Shown: positions 1-9,403 of the stretch, piece by piece | Position numbering within the stretch: position 1 is the stretch's first letter | How the letters are laid out: every line of letters begins with the position of its first letter | Origin: Nitrosomonas sp. | GTDB taxonomy: Bacteria > Pseudomonadota > Gammaproteobacteria > Burkholderiales > Nitrosomonadaceae | Length of the DNA: 64,000 nucleotides | Reading direction: 5' to 3' | NCBI GenBank assembly: GCA_019745325.1 | Contig: JAIETK010000005.1 | Location: forward strand, 124,001-188,000 | Translations under genes and position numbers: made by a program | The notes under the pieces: model-generated | Seen by the model: only the letters and a program-made list of their open reading frames with translations | Databases searched by the model: none | Told to the model about the DNA's origin: nothing

Positions 1-1272
1 ACAGCCGCGCAAATCAGGGTGTTTGATGAAATCAGCCGTGATTTGGCCGCGCCGTATCCGATGCAACGCTTATTGCAAGGCGATGTCGGCAGCGGTAAAA
101 CCATCGTGGCTGCGCTGGCTGCGCTACAGGCGATTGAGAATGGCTTTCAAGCGGCGATCATGGCACCGACCGAAATTCTTGCCGAACAGCATTTCCGCAA
201 GTTGTCTGCGTGGTTTGACCCCTTGGGAATTCGAATTGCCTGGCTATCGGGAAGTCAGAAAAAGAAACAAAAGCAGGAAGCGCTGGATGAAATTTCAACC
301 GGGATGGCGCAAATGGTCGTGGGAACCCATGCATTGTTTCAAGATCAGGTGTTGTTTCAGCAATTGGGGCTCGCCATTATCGACGAACAGCACCGGTTTG
401 GTGTGCAGCAACGCTTGGCATTACGGATGAAAGGCGCGCAATCTGATCAAATGCCGCATCAGTTGATGATGAGTGCGACGCCGATTCCGCGCACGTTGTC
501 GATGAGCTATTTTGCCGATCTGGACGTTTCGATTATCGATGAGTTGCCGCCCGGCCGGTCGCCGGTAGTGACTAAATTGATCGCGGACAACCGCCGCGAT
601 GAAGTTATCGCGCGGATACAGCAAGCCTGTTCGCAAGGCAAACAGGTATATTGGGTGTGCCCGTTGATTGAGGAATCGGAAGTTTTGCAGTTGCAAACCG
701 CGGAAGCCACCTATGCTAATCTGACTGCGGAATTTCCGCATTTGACTGTCGGGTTGGTGCACGGGCGCTTGTCTCCGCAAGAGAAAACTGAGGTGATGGA
801 TTTGTTTAAGCGAGGCGCTATTCAACTGTTGGTCGCGACAACGGTGATCGAAGTGGGTGTCGATGTGCCCAATGCGTCGTTGATGGTGATTGAGAATGCC
901 GAGCGCATGGGGTTATCGCAGCTGCATCAATTACGCGGGCGTGTAGGCCGCGGAGCCGAGGCCAGTATCTGCATCTTGTTATTCCAGCAACCCTTGTCGG
1001 AAGTGGCGCGTCAACGACTGCGAATCATTTTTGAACATTCCGATGGTTTTGAAATTGCGCGCCAGGATTTGCAGTTGCGTGGCCCCGGCGAATTCCTCGG
1101 CGCCAAGCAGAGTGGTGTGCCAATGCTGCGTTTTGCCGATCTTGAGCAAGATGGCGATTTACTGGAAGCCGCGCAAGCTACCGCAAACGAAATGCTCGAT
1201 CATTATCCGGAATTGGCGCAACAACACATTGATCGTTGGTTGGGCGATAAAAGCCAATATTTGCGGGTATGA
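1..1272 (+). CDS. recG: ATP-dependent DNA helicase RecG, C-terminal part (5' truncated by window edge)
   Basis: RecG unwinds and regresses stalled replication forks and branched recombination intermediates in the cytoplasm. Only the last 424 codons are here, and the frame is open from base 1, so the N-terminal wedge domain lies outside the window. Visible helicase motifs in order are Walker A GDVGSGKT, the DEQH box followed by RFG, SATPIPRT (motif III) and QLRGRVGRG (motif VI). The C-terminal part carries the usual RecG block RGPGEFLG. The family is normally about 680-700 residues, which fits a truncation by the window only. The next gene starts 23 bases downstream. Confidence 0.97.
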   Translation, partial: TAAQIRVFDEISRDLAAPYPMQRLLQGDVGSGKTIVAALAALQAIENGFQAAIMAPTEILAEQHFRKLSAWFDPLGIRIAWLSGSQKKKQKQEALDEISTGMAQMVVGTHALFQDQVLFQQLGLAIIDEQHRFGVQQRLALRMKGAQSDQMPHQLMMSATPIPRTLSMSYFADLDVSIIDELPPGRSPVVTKLIADNRRDEVIARIQQACSQGKQVYWVCPLIEESEVLQLQTAEATYANLTAEFPHLTVGLVHGRLSPQEKTEVMDLFKRGAIQLLVATTVIEVGVDVPNASLMVIENAERMGLSQLHQLRGRVGRGAEASICILLFQQPLSEVARQRLRIIFEHSDGFEIARQDLQLRGPGEFLGAKQSGVPMLRFADLEQDGDLLEAAQATANEMLDHYPELAQQHIDRWLGDKSQYLRV

Positions 1273-1295
1273 AAATTTACGAAAAGGTGATGTAA

Positions 1296-2228
1296 TTGAT
1301 TGTAAAAGATAAAGTTTCTTGGGTGCGATTGTTGTTTCAAGTCCGCGGTAGTAGCTTAACGGAAACCTGGCCACGGATTTTGGGCGTGACCATGGTTGCG
1401 ATGGTAGTGACGTATGTGGAAATGTATTACGGCATCCAGAAATATACCCTCACAACCACACCATTTGCGTTGATAGGCGTAGCAGTCGGTGTTTTCTTGG
1501 GGTTTCGCAATAACGCGTCTTACGATAAGTTCTGGGAAGGCCGTAAGCTTTGGGGAACCTTGGTCAATACGACTCGCAGTTTGACGCGCCAGGCTTGTCA
1601 TATGATCGATTCGCAGCGGGATCATGACGAAGTCAGGCAATTTCGTACGATTTTTGTTAAACGTATCATTGCTTTCACACATGCTTTGCGTTGTCATTTG
1701 CGCAACGAGGACCCGGCGGAAGCGATAAAAAAGTTTTTACCTGCGGATGATTTTTCCAGAACGATCGCGTCAGCACATCGGCCGTTGGCGATTCTACAAC
1801 AACTGAGCAATGATCTGGCCGTAGCGCGGCAACGTCAGTGGCTGGGGGAGTTCAATCATCCTTTCATGGAAGCGCAACTCAATGAATTTTCCAATGTCCT
1901 GGGCGCTTGCGAGCGCATTAAAAACACCCCGATTCCGTTCAGTTATTCGGTATTGATTCATCGCATCGTCGCGGCGTATTGTTTGTTTTTGCCGTTTGGT
2001 CTGGTTGAGATGACCGGTGTGCTGACACCGGTTGTAGTACTGATGATTTCTTATGCGTTTTTTGAACTGGATGCGATCGGCGATGAAATTGAAAATCCTT
2101 TCGGCTTGCAACCAAACGATCTGCCGTTGACTGCAATTTCACGAAATATCGAAATTAATTTGCTGGAGTTGATCGGCGACCCCGATCGACCGGAAGTTTT
2201 GAAACCGGTGAACGATTTGTTAGTTTGA
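1296..2228 (+). CDS. Bestrophin-family (UPF0187/YneE-like) membrane channel
   Basis: Members of this family form pentameric ion channels; bacterial homologues conduct ions across the inner membrane, but the physiological role is unclear. The 310-residue length is typical. Hydrophobic helices lie near residues 25-70 and 220-265. The conserved family segment RNNASYDKFWEGRKLWG follows the first helices. The start is a TTG preceded by a strong AAGGTGA ribosome site six bases upstream, which decides the start. It follows recG closely on the same strand and may be cotranscribed. Family assignment is firm; function in this organism is unknown. Confidence 0.87.
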   Translation: MIVKDKVSWVRLLFQVRGSSLTETWPRILGVTMVAMVVTYVEMYYGIQKYTLTTTPFALIGVAVGVFLGFRNNASYDKFWEGRKLWGTLVNTTRSLTRQACHMIDSQRDHDEVRQFRTIFVKRIIAFTHALRCHLRNEDPAEAIKKFLPADDFSRTIASAHRPLAILQQLSNDLAVARQRQWLGEFNHPFMEAQLNEFSNVLGACERIKNTPIPFSYSVLIHRIVAAYCLFLPFGLVEMTGVLTPVVVLMISYAFFELDAIGDEIENPFGLQPNDLPLTAISRNIEINLLELIGDPDRPEVLKPVNDLLV

Positions 2229-2238
2229 TGGTGTACTG

Positions 2239-2257
2239 GTCACCGAAAGTTGGTGAC
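2239..2257. terminator. Short hairpin between convergent genes
   Basis: A six-base stem GTCACC/GGTGAC with a seven-base loop sits exactly between the ends of the bestrophin gene and the convergent diguanylate cyclase gene. There is no good T-run, so it is at best a weak or Rho-assisted transcription end. Confidence 0.3.
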
Positions 2258-3402
2258 TAAGCGCCACATACAACGCGGTTGCGCCCTTGTTCTTTGGCCT
2301 GATACAAGCGGGTATCGACTATAGACATGAAACTGTCGATGGTATCCGCCTTGCCGGGTATTTGTGTGACACAACCGATTGATACGGTCAAATATTGCTG
2401 GGTGCTCATGTATTGATTGGGAATATTCAGATCTTCGATTTTTTTTCGGATAATCTCCGCAAATTCCGCAGTACCTTGATGATCCAGATTGGCTGCGAGA
2501 ATGCAGAATTCTTCACCGCCGAGACGAAAAGGGAAATCGCCGGGGCGATGGCAGATTTCTTTTAGCTTTTGACCCACTTGAATCAGCACCCGGTCTCCAG
2601 CGCTATGGCCAAGTTGATCGTTGATTTTCTTGAAATGGTCAATATCCAGCATGATCAAAGCGAGCGGAGCTTTATCGCGCTTGGCTCTTTTCAATTCGCG
2701 GGCAAAGACATTATTAAAATGCCGCCGGTTATACAGATCGGTCAGTTGATCCGTAATCGCCAGCGCTTCCAGTCTCAGATTGGCTTTGAGCAGTTGCTTG
2801 TTAGCTTTATGCAATTCCTTTTCGATCGCAAGCCGTTTGTGGCTTTCGCGCATCAATTCCAATGTTGTGGACGATAAACTGTCGTACATGTGCATGACAG
2901 TTTCAATGACGAGCCGGATCGAGCCGCTCATTTTCTTGTCGGATGCTATCTTCGCGTCATCGAAAGACAATCCTGCATGGCGATGTTGTATAAAAAATGC
3001 CATGCGTTTGTCGCCATCGAGGATATGGAAAGCCAGCCAGCGGATCAGAAAAAGAATGATACTTTCAATCACCTCGGTATGCGATCGAGTGGCTTGACTT
3101 TCTTTAAGCTCAAGTACTTTAGGAAGAAACGATGAATGACTGAGCTGATGCGAGGAAAGCCAGGAGTCATCGCCCAAATGCTCGGCCCAGATCGCTTCTT
3201 CCGTTTCAAAATGAAATTCGGCGTATTGTGTCAGTTTGGTAAAAATATCATTGGTTTCTAGCAGGCTGTCGCGAGTCAGTGTAGCAGCCAATTGATTAAG
3301 TAATGAAACAAGCTTTCTGTGTTGCGCATCAATAACCGCAATTCCGGTATCAAGATTTTCATTCCAGGGAAAGACTTCCAATTTTTCCAAAGGGCTATTC
3401 AT
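2257..3402 (-). CDS. Hemerythrin-domain diguanylate cyclase (HHE-GGDEF)
   Basis: This predicted cytoplasmic enzyme makes c-di-GMP under control of an N-terminal O2-binding di-iron hemerythrin domain. The iron ligands of bacteriohemerythrin are all present: H28, H64, E68, H85, H89, H126 and D131. A helical linker (about 165-215) with coiled-coil character leads to the GGDEF domain with the active site GGEEF at 295-299. An RxxD inhibitory site (R286, D289) sits five residues before it, so product inhibition is expected. The gene stands alone, convergent with the bestrophin gene. An O2 or redox input to c-di-GMP level is inferred from known hemerythrin-GGDEF proteins. Confidence 0.92.
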   Translation of the reverse strand: MNSPLEKLEVFPWNENLDTGIAVIDAQHRKLVSLLNQLAATLTRDSLLETNDIFTKLTQYAEFHFETEEAIWAEHLGDDSWLSSHQLSHSSFLPKVLELKESQATRSHTEVIESIILFLIRWLAFHILDGDKRMAFFIQHRHAGLSFDDAKIASDKKMSGSIRLVIETVMHMYDSLSSTTLELMRESHKRLAIEKELHKANKQLLKANLRLEALAITDQLTDLYNRRHFNNVFARELKRAKRDKAPLALIMLDIDHFKKINDQLGHSAGDRVLIQVGQKLKEICHRPGDFPFRLGGEEFCILAANLDHQGTAEFAEIIRKKIEDLNIPNQYMSTQQYLTVSIGCVTQIPGKADTIDSFMSIVDTRLYQAKEQGRNRVVCGA

Positions 3403-3745
3403 TCAATGTTTTTTGCAAAGTGAGAGAAGTAGTGAAAGACAATTCAGCGCAAATTATTGGGTATCAGAGCTTTTACTGAGCTATCAGAAATAAATTTAAC
3501 ACGCTTCTGCATAAGGAAAAGTATAAATGGATTGAATTATTAAATTTTGCGATAACAATTTCTACGATCCCCGGGCCTTTTTGTGATAACGAAAATTGTT
3601 GCAACGATTCTGCATGGCTGGGTTTGCTTTGTAATTCCTTCGCAAAGACTGTTGTATAATCCTGATTCAATTTTTTAGCGACTTTGTTTCCGCTTGCGGA
3701 TCGTATTTTTATCATGCAACCTTTTGAAGTAATCGCTTTACCCCG
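3403..3745. promoter_or_regulatory. Intergenic region with possible promoter for ubiC
   Basis: This 343-base divergent gap holds no convincing gene. A perfect -10 hexamer TATAAT lies at 3655-3660, about 85 bases before ubiC, but no good -35 hexamer is seen at normal spacing. The rest is AT-rich and without recognisable sites. Confidence 0.3.
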
Positions 3746-4288
3746 ATGAATAAAGCGTATCCGTTGGCGTGGCATGGGGCGTTGACCTCGGTTTCATATC
3801 CTCAGCGTATTTGGTTGCAAGATCGCGGTTCTTTGACACGCCGGATCCAAGAGCGTTGCTCACATTTCTTCGTGCAACCGGTGTTTCAGTCGCTACGCAG
3901 GGTGTACGGCGATGAATTGGATATCTTGCAATTACGCCCTTGCGAATGGGCCATGGTGCGGGAGGTTTATCTTTACTGTGATCAGAAACCGGTCGTATTC
4001 GCGCACTCAGTGGTGGCGCGCAAGAATCTGCGCGGCGCATGGCGAGGTTTGAGCGGTCTGGGCAATAAATCGCTTGGCACTGTTTTGTTTACAAACCCGA
4101 AAATAAAGCGCACTCCTTTGGTGTTTAAAAAAATCGGACGAGGTCATTTTCTGTACGAACGCGCCTGCCGCCGGTTGCCGACAAAGCCGCCGGTTTTATG
4201 GGCGCGGCGTTCGTTGTTTACGTTGCACGGGCAATCGATTTTAGTAACTGAAGTTTTTTTACCGGGTATTTTGGATTTACCGTTATGA
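3746..4288 (+). CDS. ubiC: Chorismate lyase (chorismate-pyruvate lyase)
   Basis: It removes pyruvate from chorismate to give 4-hydroxybenzoate, the ring precursor of ubiquinone. The 180-residue length and the blocks around W24-Q25-DRGSLT, the ARKNLRG motif and the C-terminal LPTKPPVLWARRS segment match the UbiC family. No strong ribosome site is seen before the ATG. It overlaps ubiA by four bases (ATGA), and ubiD follows, so the three genes form a ubiquinone operon that acts in sequence: ring synthesis, prenylation, decarboxylation. Confidence 0.9.
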   Translation: MNKAYPLAWHGALTSVSYPQRIWLQDRGSLTRRIQERCSHFFVQPVFQSLRRVYGDELDILQLRPCEWAMVREVYLYCDQKPVVFAHSVVARKNLRGAWRGLSGLGNKSLGTVLFTNPKIKRTPLVFKKIGRGHFLYERACRRLPTKPPVLWARRSLFTLHGQSILVTEVFLPGILDLPL

Positions 4289-5154
4289 ATATGGCAGATC
4301 GAATTCAGACTTACGCGCAATTGATGCGCTTGGACAAACCGATTGGTATTCTGCTGTTGTTATGGCCGATGCTGTGGGGGTTATGGTTTGCTGCCGAGGG
4401 GCAACCGGATTGGCACATCCTCATCATTTTCGTTGCTGGCACGGTGTTGATGCGTTCCGCCGGGTGCGTAATCAATGATTATGCTGATCGTGATTTTGAT
4501 CCGCATGTCGAACGAACCAAGAATCGGCCGATGGCGGCGGGGCGGGTGAATTCGAAAGAAGCGTTGTTGCTGGCGGGGGGGGTGAGTCTGGTCGCGTTTC
4601 TGTTGATTTTGCCATTGAATCAATTGACGATTTTGTTATCGGTGCCAGCGCTTTTTCTGGCTGCTTCGTATCCCTTCACCAAACGGTTCTTTGCGATGCC
4701 GCAAGCCTATCTGGGCATCGCATTCAGTTTCGGCATACCGATGGCGTTTGCGGCGCAAACCGGGAGCCTGCCGGCGATTGTCTGGGTTCTGATGCTGGCG
4801 AATTTATTTTGGGTGATCGCCTACGATACGGCGTATGCGATGGTTGATAAACCCGATGACTTGAAAATCGGCATTAAGACTTCGGCAATTACGTTTGGAC
4901 AATTCGACGTGGTGGGTGTGATGGCATGCCACAGTTGTTTTATCGCGATCATGGCGGTAATCGGACAATTGCAGTCGATGAATTGGGCTTATTACGCCAG
5001 CCTGGCAGTTGCGGTGGTTTTGATTGTCTATCAATACGCATTGATTCGTAATCGTGACCGGGCATTGTGTTTCAAAGCTTTTTTGCATAATAACTGGGTG
5101 GGCATGGCGGTATTTGCCGGTATCGCACTGGATTTCCAGATTTTTCCGCGCTAA
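4285..5154 (+). CDS. ubiA: 4-hydroxybenzoate polyprenyltransferase
   Basis: This inner-membrane enzyme attaches the polyprenyl tail to 4-hydroxybenzoate. It is 289 residues with about eight or nine hydrophobic helices. The two Asp-rich, Mg-diphosphate-binding motifs are visible: NDYADRDFD in the first half and DTAYAMVDKPDD in the second. The start overlaps the stop of ubiC (ATGA), indicating translational coupling; a second ATG two codons on is possible. The next gene, ubiD, starts nine bases downstream. Confidence 0.96.
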   Translation: MNMADRIQTYAQLMRLDKPIGILLLLWPMLWGLWFAAEGQPDWHILIIFVAGTVLMRSAGCVINDYADRDFDPHVERTKNRPMAAGRVNSKEALLLAGGVSLVAFLLILPLNQLTILLSVPALFLAASYPFTKRFFAMPQAYLGIAFSFGIPMAFAAQTGSLPAIVWVLMLANLFWVIAYDTAYAMVDKPDDLKIGIKTSAITFGQFDVVGVMACHSCFIAIMAVIGQLQSMNWAYYASLAVAVVLIVYQYALIRNRDRALCFKAFLHNNWVGMAVFAGIALDFQIFPR

Positions 5155-5163
5155 GGATTTTTA

Positions 5164-6627
5164 ATGCACTATAAAGACCTGCGTGATTTTTTAGCGCAAT
5201 TGGAAGCGATGGGCGAGCTTAAACGCATTGTCACGGCGGTCGATCCCGCGCTGGAAATGACGGAAATTTGCGATCGTGTTTTGAAGTCGCAAGGACCGGC
5301 ATTGTTATTTGAACATCCCAAGGGACATGCTATACCAGTATTAGGCAATTTGTTCGGCACACCGAAGAGGGTGGCGTTGGGCATGGGGCAGGAATCGGTC
5401 GAAGCGCTACGCGACGTTGGAAAATTACTGGCGTATCTAAAAGAACCGGACCCGCCCAAAGGACTCAGGGATGCCTGGGAAAAACTGCCGGTGTTGAAAC
5501 AGGTACTGAATATGGCGCCGAAGGAATTGAGCAACGCGCCGTGTCAGGAAATTGTGTGGGAGGGCAGTGATGTCGATCTGGGCAAGCTACCGGTTCAAAC
5601 TTGCTGGCCGGGTGATGTTGCGCCGTTGATTACTTGGGGGCTGACCGTTACCCGGGGACCGAATAAAACCCGGCAGAATTTAGGTATTTACCGTCAACAA
5701 GTCATCGGTCCTAATAAAGTGATCATGCGCTGGCTGGCACATCGCGGCGGCGCGCTCGATTTTCGTGAATTCTGTTTGCTCAATCCAGGCATGCCCTACC
5801 CGGTGGCTGTCGCCTTGGGAGCCGATCCGGCAACCATTTTAGGCGCTGTGACGCCGGTGCCGGATACATTAAGCGAATATCAGTTTGCCGGCTTATTGCG
5901 CGGCGCCAAGACCGAAGTGGTGAAATGCATCGGTAACGATTTGCAAGTTCCCGCGAGTGCCGAGATCGTACTCGAAGGTGTGATCCATCCTGGCGAAACC
6001 GCACTGGAAGGACCCTATGGCGATCATACCGGTTATTACAATGAGCAGGAAACTTTCCCGGTATTGACCATCGACCGCATCACCATGCGGCGCAATCCGA
6101 TTTATCATTCCACCTACACCGGTAAACCACCGGATGAGCCGGCGATTCTTGGCGTGGCGCTGAATGAGGTGTTCGTGCCGTTGCTGCAAAAGCAATTTCC
6201 GGAAATCACCGATTTCTATTTGCCGCCGGAAGGCTGTTCGTATCGCATGGCGGTGGTCAGCATGAAAAAACAATACGCTGGGCATAGTAAGCGTGTGATG
6301 TTCGGTATCTGGAGCTTTTTGCGGCAATTCATGTATACCAAATTCATCATTGTGACCGACGACGATATCAATGTCCGCGACTGGAAGGAAGTCATTTGGG
6401 CGATCACCACCCGGGTCGATCCGGTGCGTGACACTTTATTGGTGGAAAACACCCCGATCGATTATCTCGATTTCGCCAGTCCGATTTCGGGGCTGGGCGG
6501 CAAGATGGGATTGGATGCGACGCATAAATTTCCAGGAGAAACCAGCCGCGAGTGGGGAACACCGATCAGGATGGACGAGACGGTTAAAAAGCGCGTCGAT
6601 GCGATGTGGCAGGATTTGGGGCTATAA
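5164..6627 (+). CDS. ubiD: UbiD-family 3-octaprenyl-4-hydroxybenzoate carboxy-lyase
   Basis: UbiD decarboxylates the prenylated 4-hydroxybenzoate using prenylated FMN, which is made by UbiX (not in this window). The 487-residue length is typical. Family blocks seen include NLGIYRQQV, the [10 protein letters not shown] segment, the [11 protein letters not shown] motif that contributes the active-site Glu/Arg region, and the C-terminal [11 protein letters not shown]. It lies directly after ubiA in the same operon, and its stop is immediately followed by the ATG of the DUF486 gene. Confidence 0.95.
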   Translation: MHYKDLRDFLAQLEAMGELKRIVTAVDPALEMTEICDRVLKSQGPALLFEHPKGHAIPVLGNLFGTPKRVALGMGQESVEALRDVGKLLAYLKEPDPPKGLRDAWEKLPVLKQVLNMAPKELSNAPCQEIVWEGSDVDLGKLPVQTCWPGDVAPLITWGLTVTRGPNKTRQNLGIYRQQVIGPNKVIMRWLAHRGGALDFREFCLLNPGMPYPVAVALGADPATILGAVTPVPDTLSEYQFAGLLRGAKTEVVKCIGNDLQVPASAEIVLEGVIHPGETALEGPYGDHTGYYNEQETFPVLTIDRITMRRNPIYHSTYTGKPPDEPAILGVALNEVFVPLLQKQFPEITDFYLPPEGCSYRMAVVSMKKQYAGHSKRVMFGIWSFLRQFMYTKFIIVTDDDINVRDWKEVIWAITTRVDPVRDTLLVENTPIDYLDFASPISGLGGKMGLDATHKFPGETSREWGTPIRMDETVKKRVDAMWQDLGL

Positions 6628-6972
6628 ATGCGTGAGATTTGGCAAACCATTCTGTTGCTGACCATGAGCAACGTGTTTATGACCTTTGCCTGGTACGCGC
6701 ATTTAAAAGAGTTGAATCATAAACCTTGGGTGATTGCTGCTTTGATCAGTTGGGGGATTGCATTTTTTGAATATATGTTACAGGTTCCCGCCAACCGGAT
6801 CGGTTTTACGGTTTTATCCGTCGCACAACTTAAAATCCTGCAGGAAGTCATTACGCTGTCAGTGTTCGTGCCCTTTGCACTGTTGTATTTAAAAGAACCG
6901 CTGAAATTGGATTATTTATGGGCTGCATTGTGTATGGTTGGTGCGGTTTACTTTATGTTTCGCGCAAGATAA
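6628..6972 (+). CDS. DMT-type small membrane protein, DUF486 family
   Basis: A 114-residue protein with four predicted membrane helices, resembling half of a drug/metabolite transporter. The family signature AYxxHLKELNHKPW-like stretch after the first helix and QLKILQEVITL before the third are present. Its start abuts the ubiD stop, so it is expressed with the ubiquinone genes. The substrate is unknown, and no functional link to ubiquinone is shown by the sequence. Confidence 0.82.
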   Translation: MREIWQTILLLTMSNVFMTFAWYAHLKELNHKPWVIAALISWGIAFFEYMLQVPANRIGFTVLSVAQLKILQEVITLSVFVPFALLYLKEPLKLDYLWAALCMVGAVYFMFRAR

Positions 6973-7168
6973 ATCCTTTGGATGCATGATATATCGAGTG
7001 CAATTACTGATTTTTGGTGGATAGGGTACTGAAATAAATAGTACAATAGCTTGCAAATCAATTAATCAGATCCGCTAAATGTTAATAAGATTCGGGTGAA
7101 TACATTGGATAACAAGTGGAGCATGCATTTAAGCCTATTCAATTGGGATTCCCAGCATTAGTTTCAGA

Positions 7169-9364
7169 ATGAATATACGAATTTCCTACAGTATACTCAT
7201 CCTGGTATTTTTTCTGATTTTGCCACTGACCGGTTGGAGTAAGCGACCTGCTCAACCAGTGGAGAATGAAAAAAAATCCATCGTCAAACCTCAAAAAAAG
7301 CCGGTGTCAATCGAAGCTGATTACATTAAAGGTTATTACAAGCAAGAAATCGAAGCGACCGGTAATGCCGTGTTACATCACGGTGATAACGTGCTCACTG
7401 CCGATCGCATGAAGTACTATGAACAATCAGAGGATACCGAAGTAGAAGGAAACATCCGCCTGGAAAGACCTAAGGACGTGTTGCAAGGTAAGCACCTGGA
7501 ATTGAATATGCAAACCGAGGTGGGGCAGCTGACCGAGCCGCGTTATTCGATGAAAGAGGGCGAGGGCCGCGGTTCCGGAGATATTTTATTGTTCGAAGGC
7601 AAGGATCATTACCGGGTGAAAAAAACCAGTTACACGACTTGCCCGGAAGGAAATCATGACTGGTATTTGCGTACCAAGGAACTGGAAGTCGACAACAAAA
7701 AAGAAATCGGTACTGCCAAGCACGTGCAAGTGGTATTCAAAGACGTGCCGATTTTGTATTCACCCTGGTTGGATTTTTCCTACAGCGGACAGCGGAAATC
7801 GGGGCTACTCGCACCGGTTGCCGGTTATAATGCCAGAACCGGTTTTGATATGGGTTTGCCGGTTTATTTCAATATCGCGCCGAATCTGGATGCTACCGTT
7901 ACACCCCGCATCATGACCGAACGTGGTTTCTTGCTTAGTAATGAAATGCGGTATATCGGCAGCAATAATATGAATGGCCATTTGCTATTCGATATCCTTC
8001 CGCATGACATTCATACCAATCAAACCCGGTGGGGTGTTTTGTATACGCATACGCAAAGTCTCGCCAGCGGCTGGCGAGGTTTTTTGAACTATAACCAGGT
8101 ATCCGATGATCGCTATTTCCGCGAACTGACTCCGAACCTGGCGCAAACCAGCTTGACTAACCTGTCGCAACAGGGCGGTTTTACGTATAACGGGCGGCTG
8201 GGAAATGATGGCGCGGTGCATTTCACCGGCTTTGCGCAGCGTTTCCAGACACTGCAGGATCCGTTTGCATTGTTTGTTTCTCCCTACGAGCGATTACCGC
8301 ATTTGGCCTTAAACGCGACCAAATATAATGTCGGGAAATTGGATTTTGAAATGCAGAGCAGTTGGACAAACTTTTATCATCCGACACTGGTCGATGGTAA
8401 CCGGACGATCCTGTATCCCACTGTCAGCGCACCGCTGCGGAATGAATACGGCTATATCACACCAAAGTTCGGTTTGCATTACACGCATTATAATCTTGCC
8501 GCGCCGGTCGACGACAAAGGGGAAAACATCAATCGTGCTGTTCCGATTGTAAGTTTGGACAGCGGCATTGCGTTTGACCGTCAAATGAAAATGGGTGGTA
8601 GAGATTTTGTGCAAACCTTGGAACCGCGTTTGTTTTATGTTTATGCGCCTTATCGTAATCAAAGCTATTTGCCGAATTTCGATTCCGCGATCAATGACTT
8701 CAGCTTCGCCCAGATTTTAACCGAGAATCGTTTTAGCGGCGGCGACCGGATTAATGATGCGAACCGGACGGTGCTGGCTTTGACGTCGCGATTTATTGAA
8801 AAGGAAACGGGTATCGAGCACTTGCGTATTGCCGTGGGTCAGCAAATCAATTTTACCGACCCGCGAGTTAGTTTGCCTTTTCCGCAAGTTACCAGCGGCA
8901 GAAATGATTTTGTCGCCGCCGTGTCCGGCCGTTTGACACCGACGCTCAGCACCGATTCCAATATTCAGATGGATGAATCCAGAGGCTGGATAGAAAAAGT
9001 CCGGAGTGGCGTTAGTTACCAGCCGGAGCCAGGGAAAGTGCTCAATTTCGGCTATCGTTTTTCCCGCGAGGTGCTGGAACAGGTTGATACCTCTTTTCAG
9101 TGGCCGCTGTACGGGAACTGGCATGGTGTGACGCGGGTCAATTATTCGCTGAAGGATGACAAGATTCTGGCTGGGTTAGCCGGTCTCGAGTATAACACCT
9201 GCTGTTGGGCGCTTAGACTTGTGATGCAACGCTTGACGACAGCGACACAAACGACTACCACGGCATTTTTTGTACAATTGGAACTGAAAGGGTTGATGGG
9301 AATCGGCAACAATCCATTGCAAGTATTGCAGCAGAGTATTCCGGGTTACACCAGCGTTCATTGA
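7169..9364 (+). CDS. lptD: LPS-assembly outer-membrane protein LptD
   Basis: LptD with LptE inserts lipopolysaccharide into the outer leaflet of the outer membrane. It has an N-terminal signal peptide (hydrophobic about 8-23), a periplasmic OstA/LptA-like domain (about 45-170) and a large C-terminal beta-barrel. The 731 residues fit the family. C158 and the adjacent pair C678-C679 are visible; unlike E. coli, which has two N-domain cysteines, only one is seen here, enough for one long-range disulfide. surA, the chaperone that assists LptD folding, follows after 39 bases, a classic arrangement. The 196-base gap upstream probably holds the promoter, but I find no clear hexamer pair. Confidence 0.96.
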   Translation: MNIRISYSILILVFFLILPLTGWSKRPAQPVENEKKSIVKPQKKPVSIEADYIKGYYKQEIEATGNAVLHHGDNVLTADRMKYYEQSEDTEVEGNIRLERPKDVLQGKHLELNMQTEVGQLTEPRYSMKEGEGRGSGDILLFEGKDHYRVKKTSYTTCPEGNHDWYLRTKELEVDNKKEIGTAKHVQVVFKDVPILYSPWLDFSYSGQRKSGLLAPVAGYNARTGFDMGLPVYFNIAPNLDATVTPRIMTERGFLLSNEMRYIGSNNMNGHLLFDILPHDIHTNQTRWGVLYTHTQSLASGWRGFLNYNQVSDDRYFRELTPNLAQTSLTNLSQQGGFTYNGRLGNDGAVHFTGFAQRFQTLQDPFALFVSPYERLPHLALNATKYNVGKLDFEMQSSWTNFYHPTLVDGNRTILYPTVSAPLRNEYGYITPKFGLHYTHYNLAAPVDDKGENINRAVPIVSLDSGIAFDRQMKMGGRDFVQTLEPRLFYVYAPYRNQSYLPNFDSAINDFSFAQILTENRFSGGDRINDANRTVLALTSRFIEKETGIEHLRIAVGQQINFTDPRVSLPFPQVTSGRNDFVAAVSGRLTPTLSTDSNIQMDESRGWIEKVRSGVSYQPEPGKVLNFGYRFSREVLEQVDTSFQWPLYGNWHGVTRVNYSLKDDKILAGLAGLEYNTCCWALRLVMQRLTTATQTTTTAFFVQLELKGLMGIGNNPLQVLQQSIPGYTSVH

Positions 9365-9403
9365 TTCGGTTGATTGTAATCTTTCTTCTAGTATCGCTAT
9401 CTT

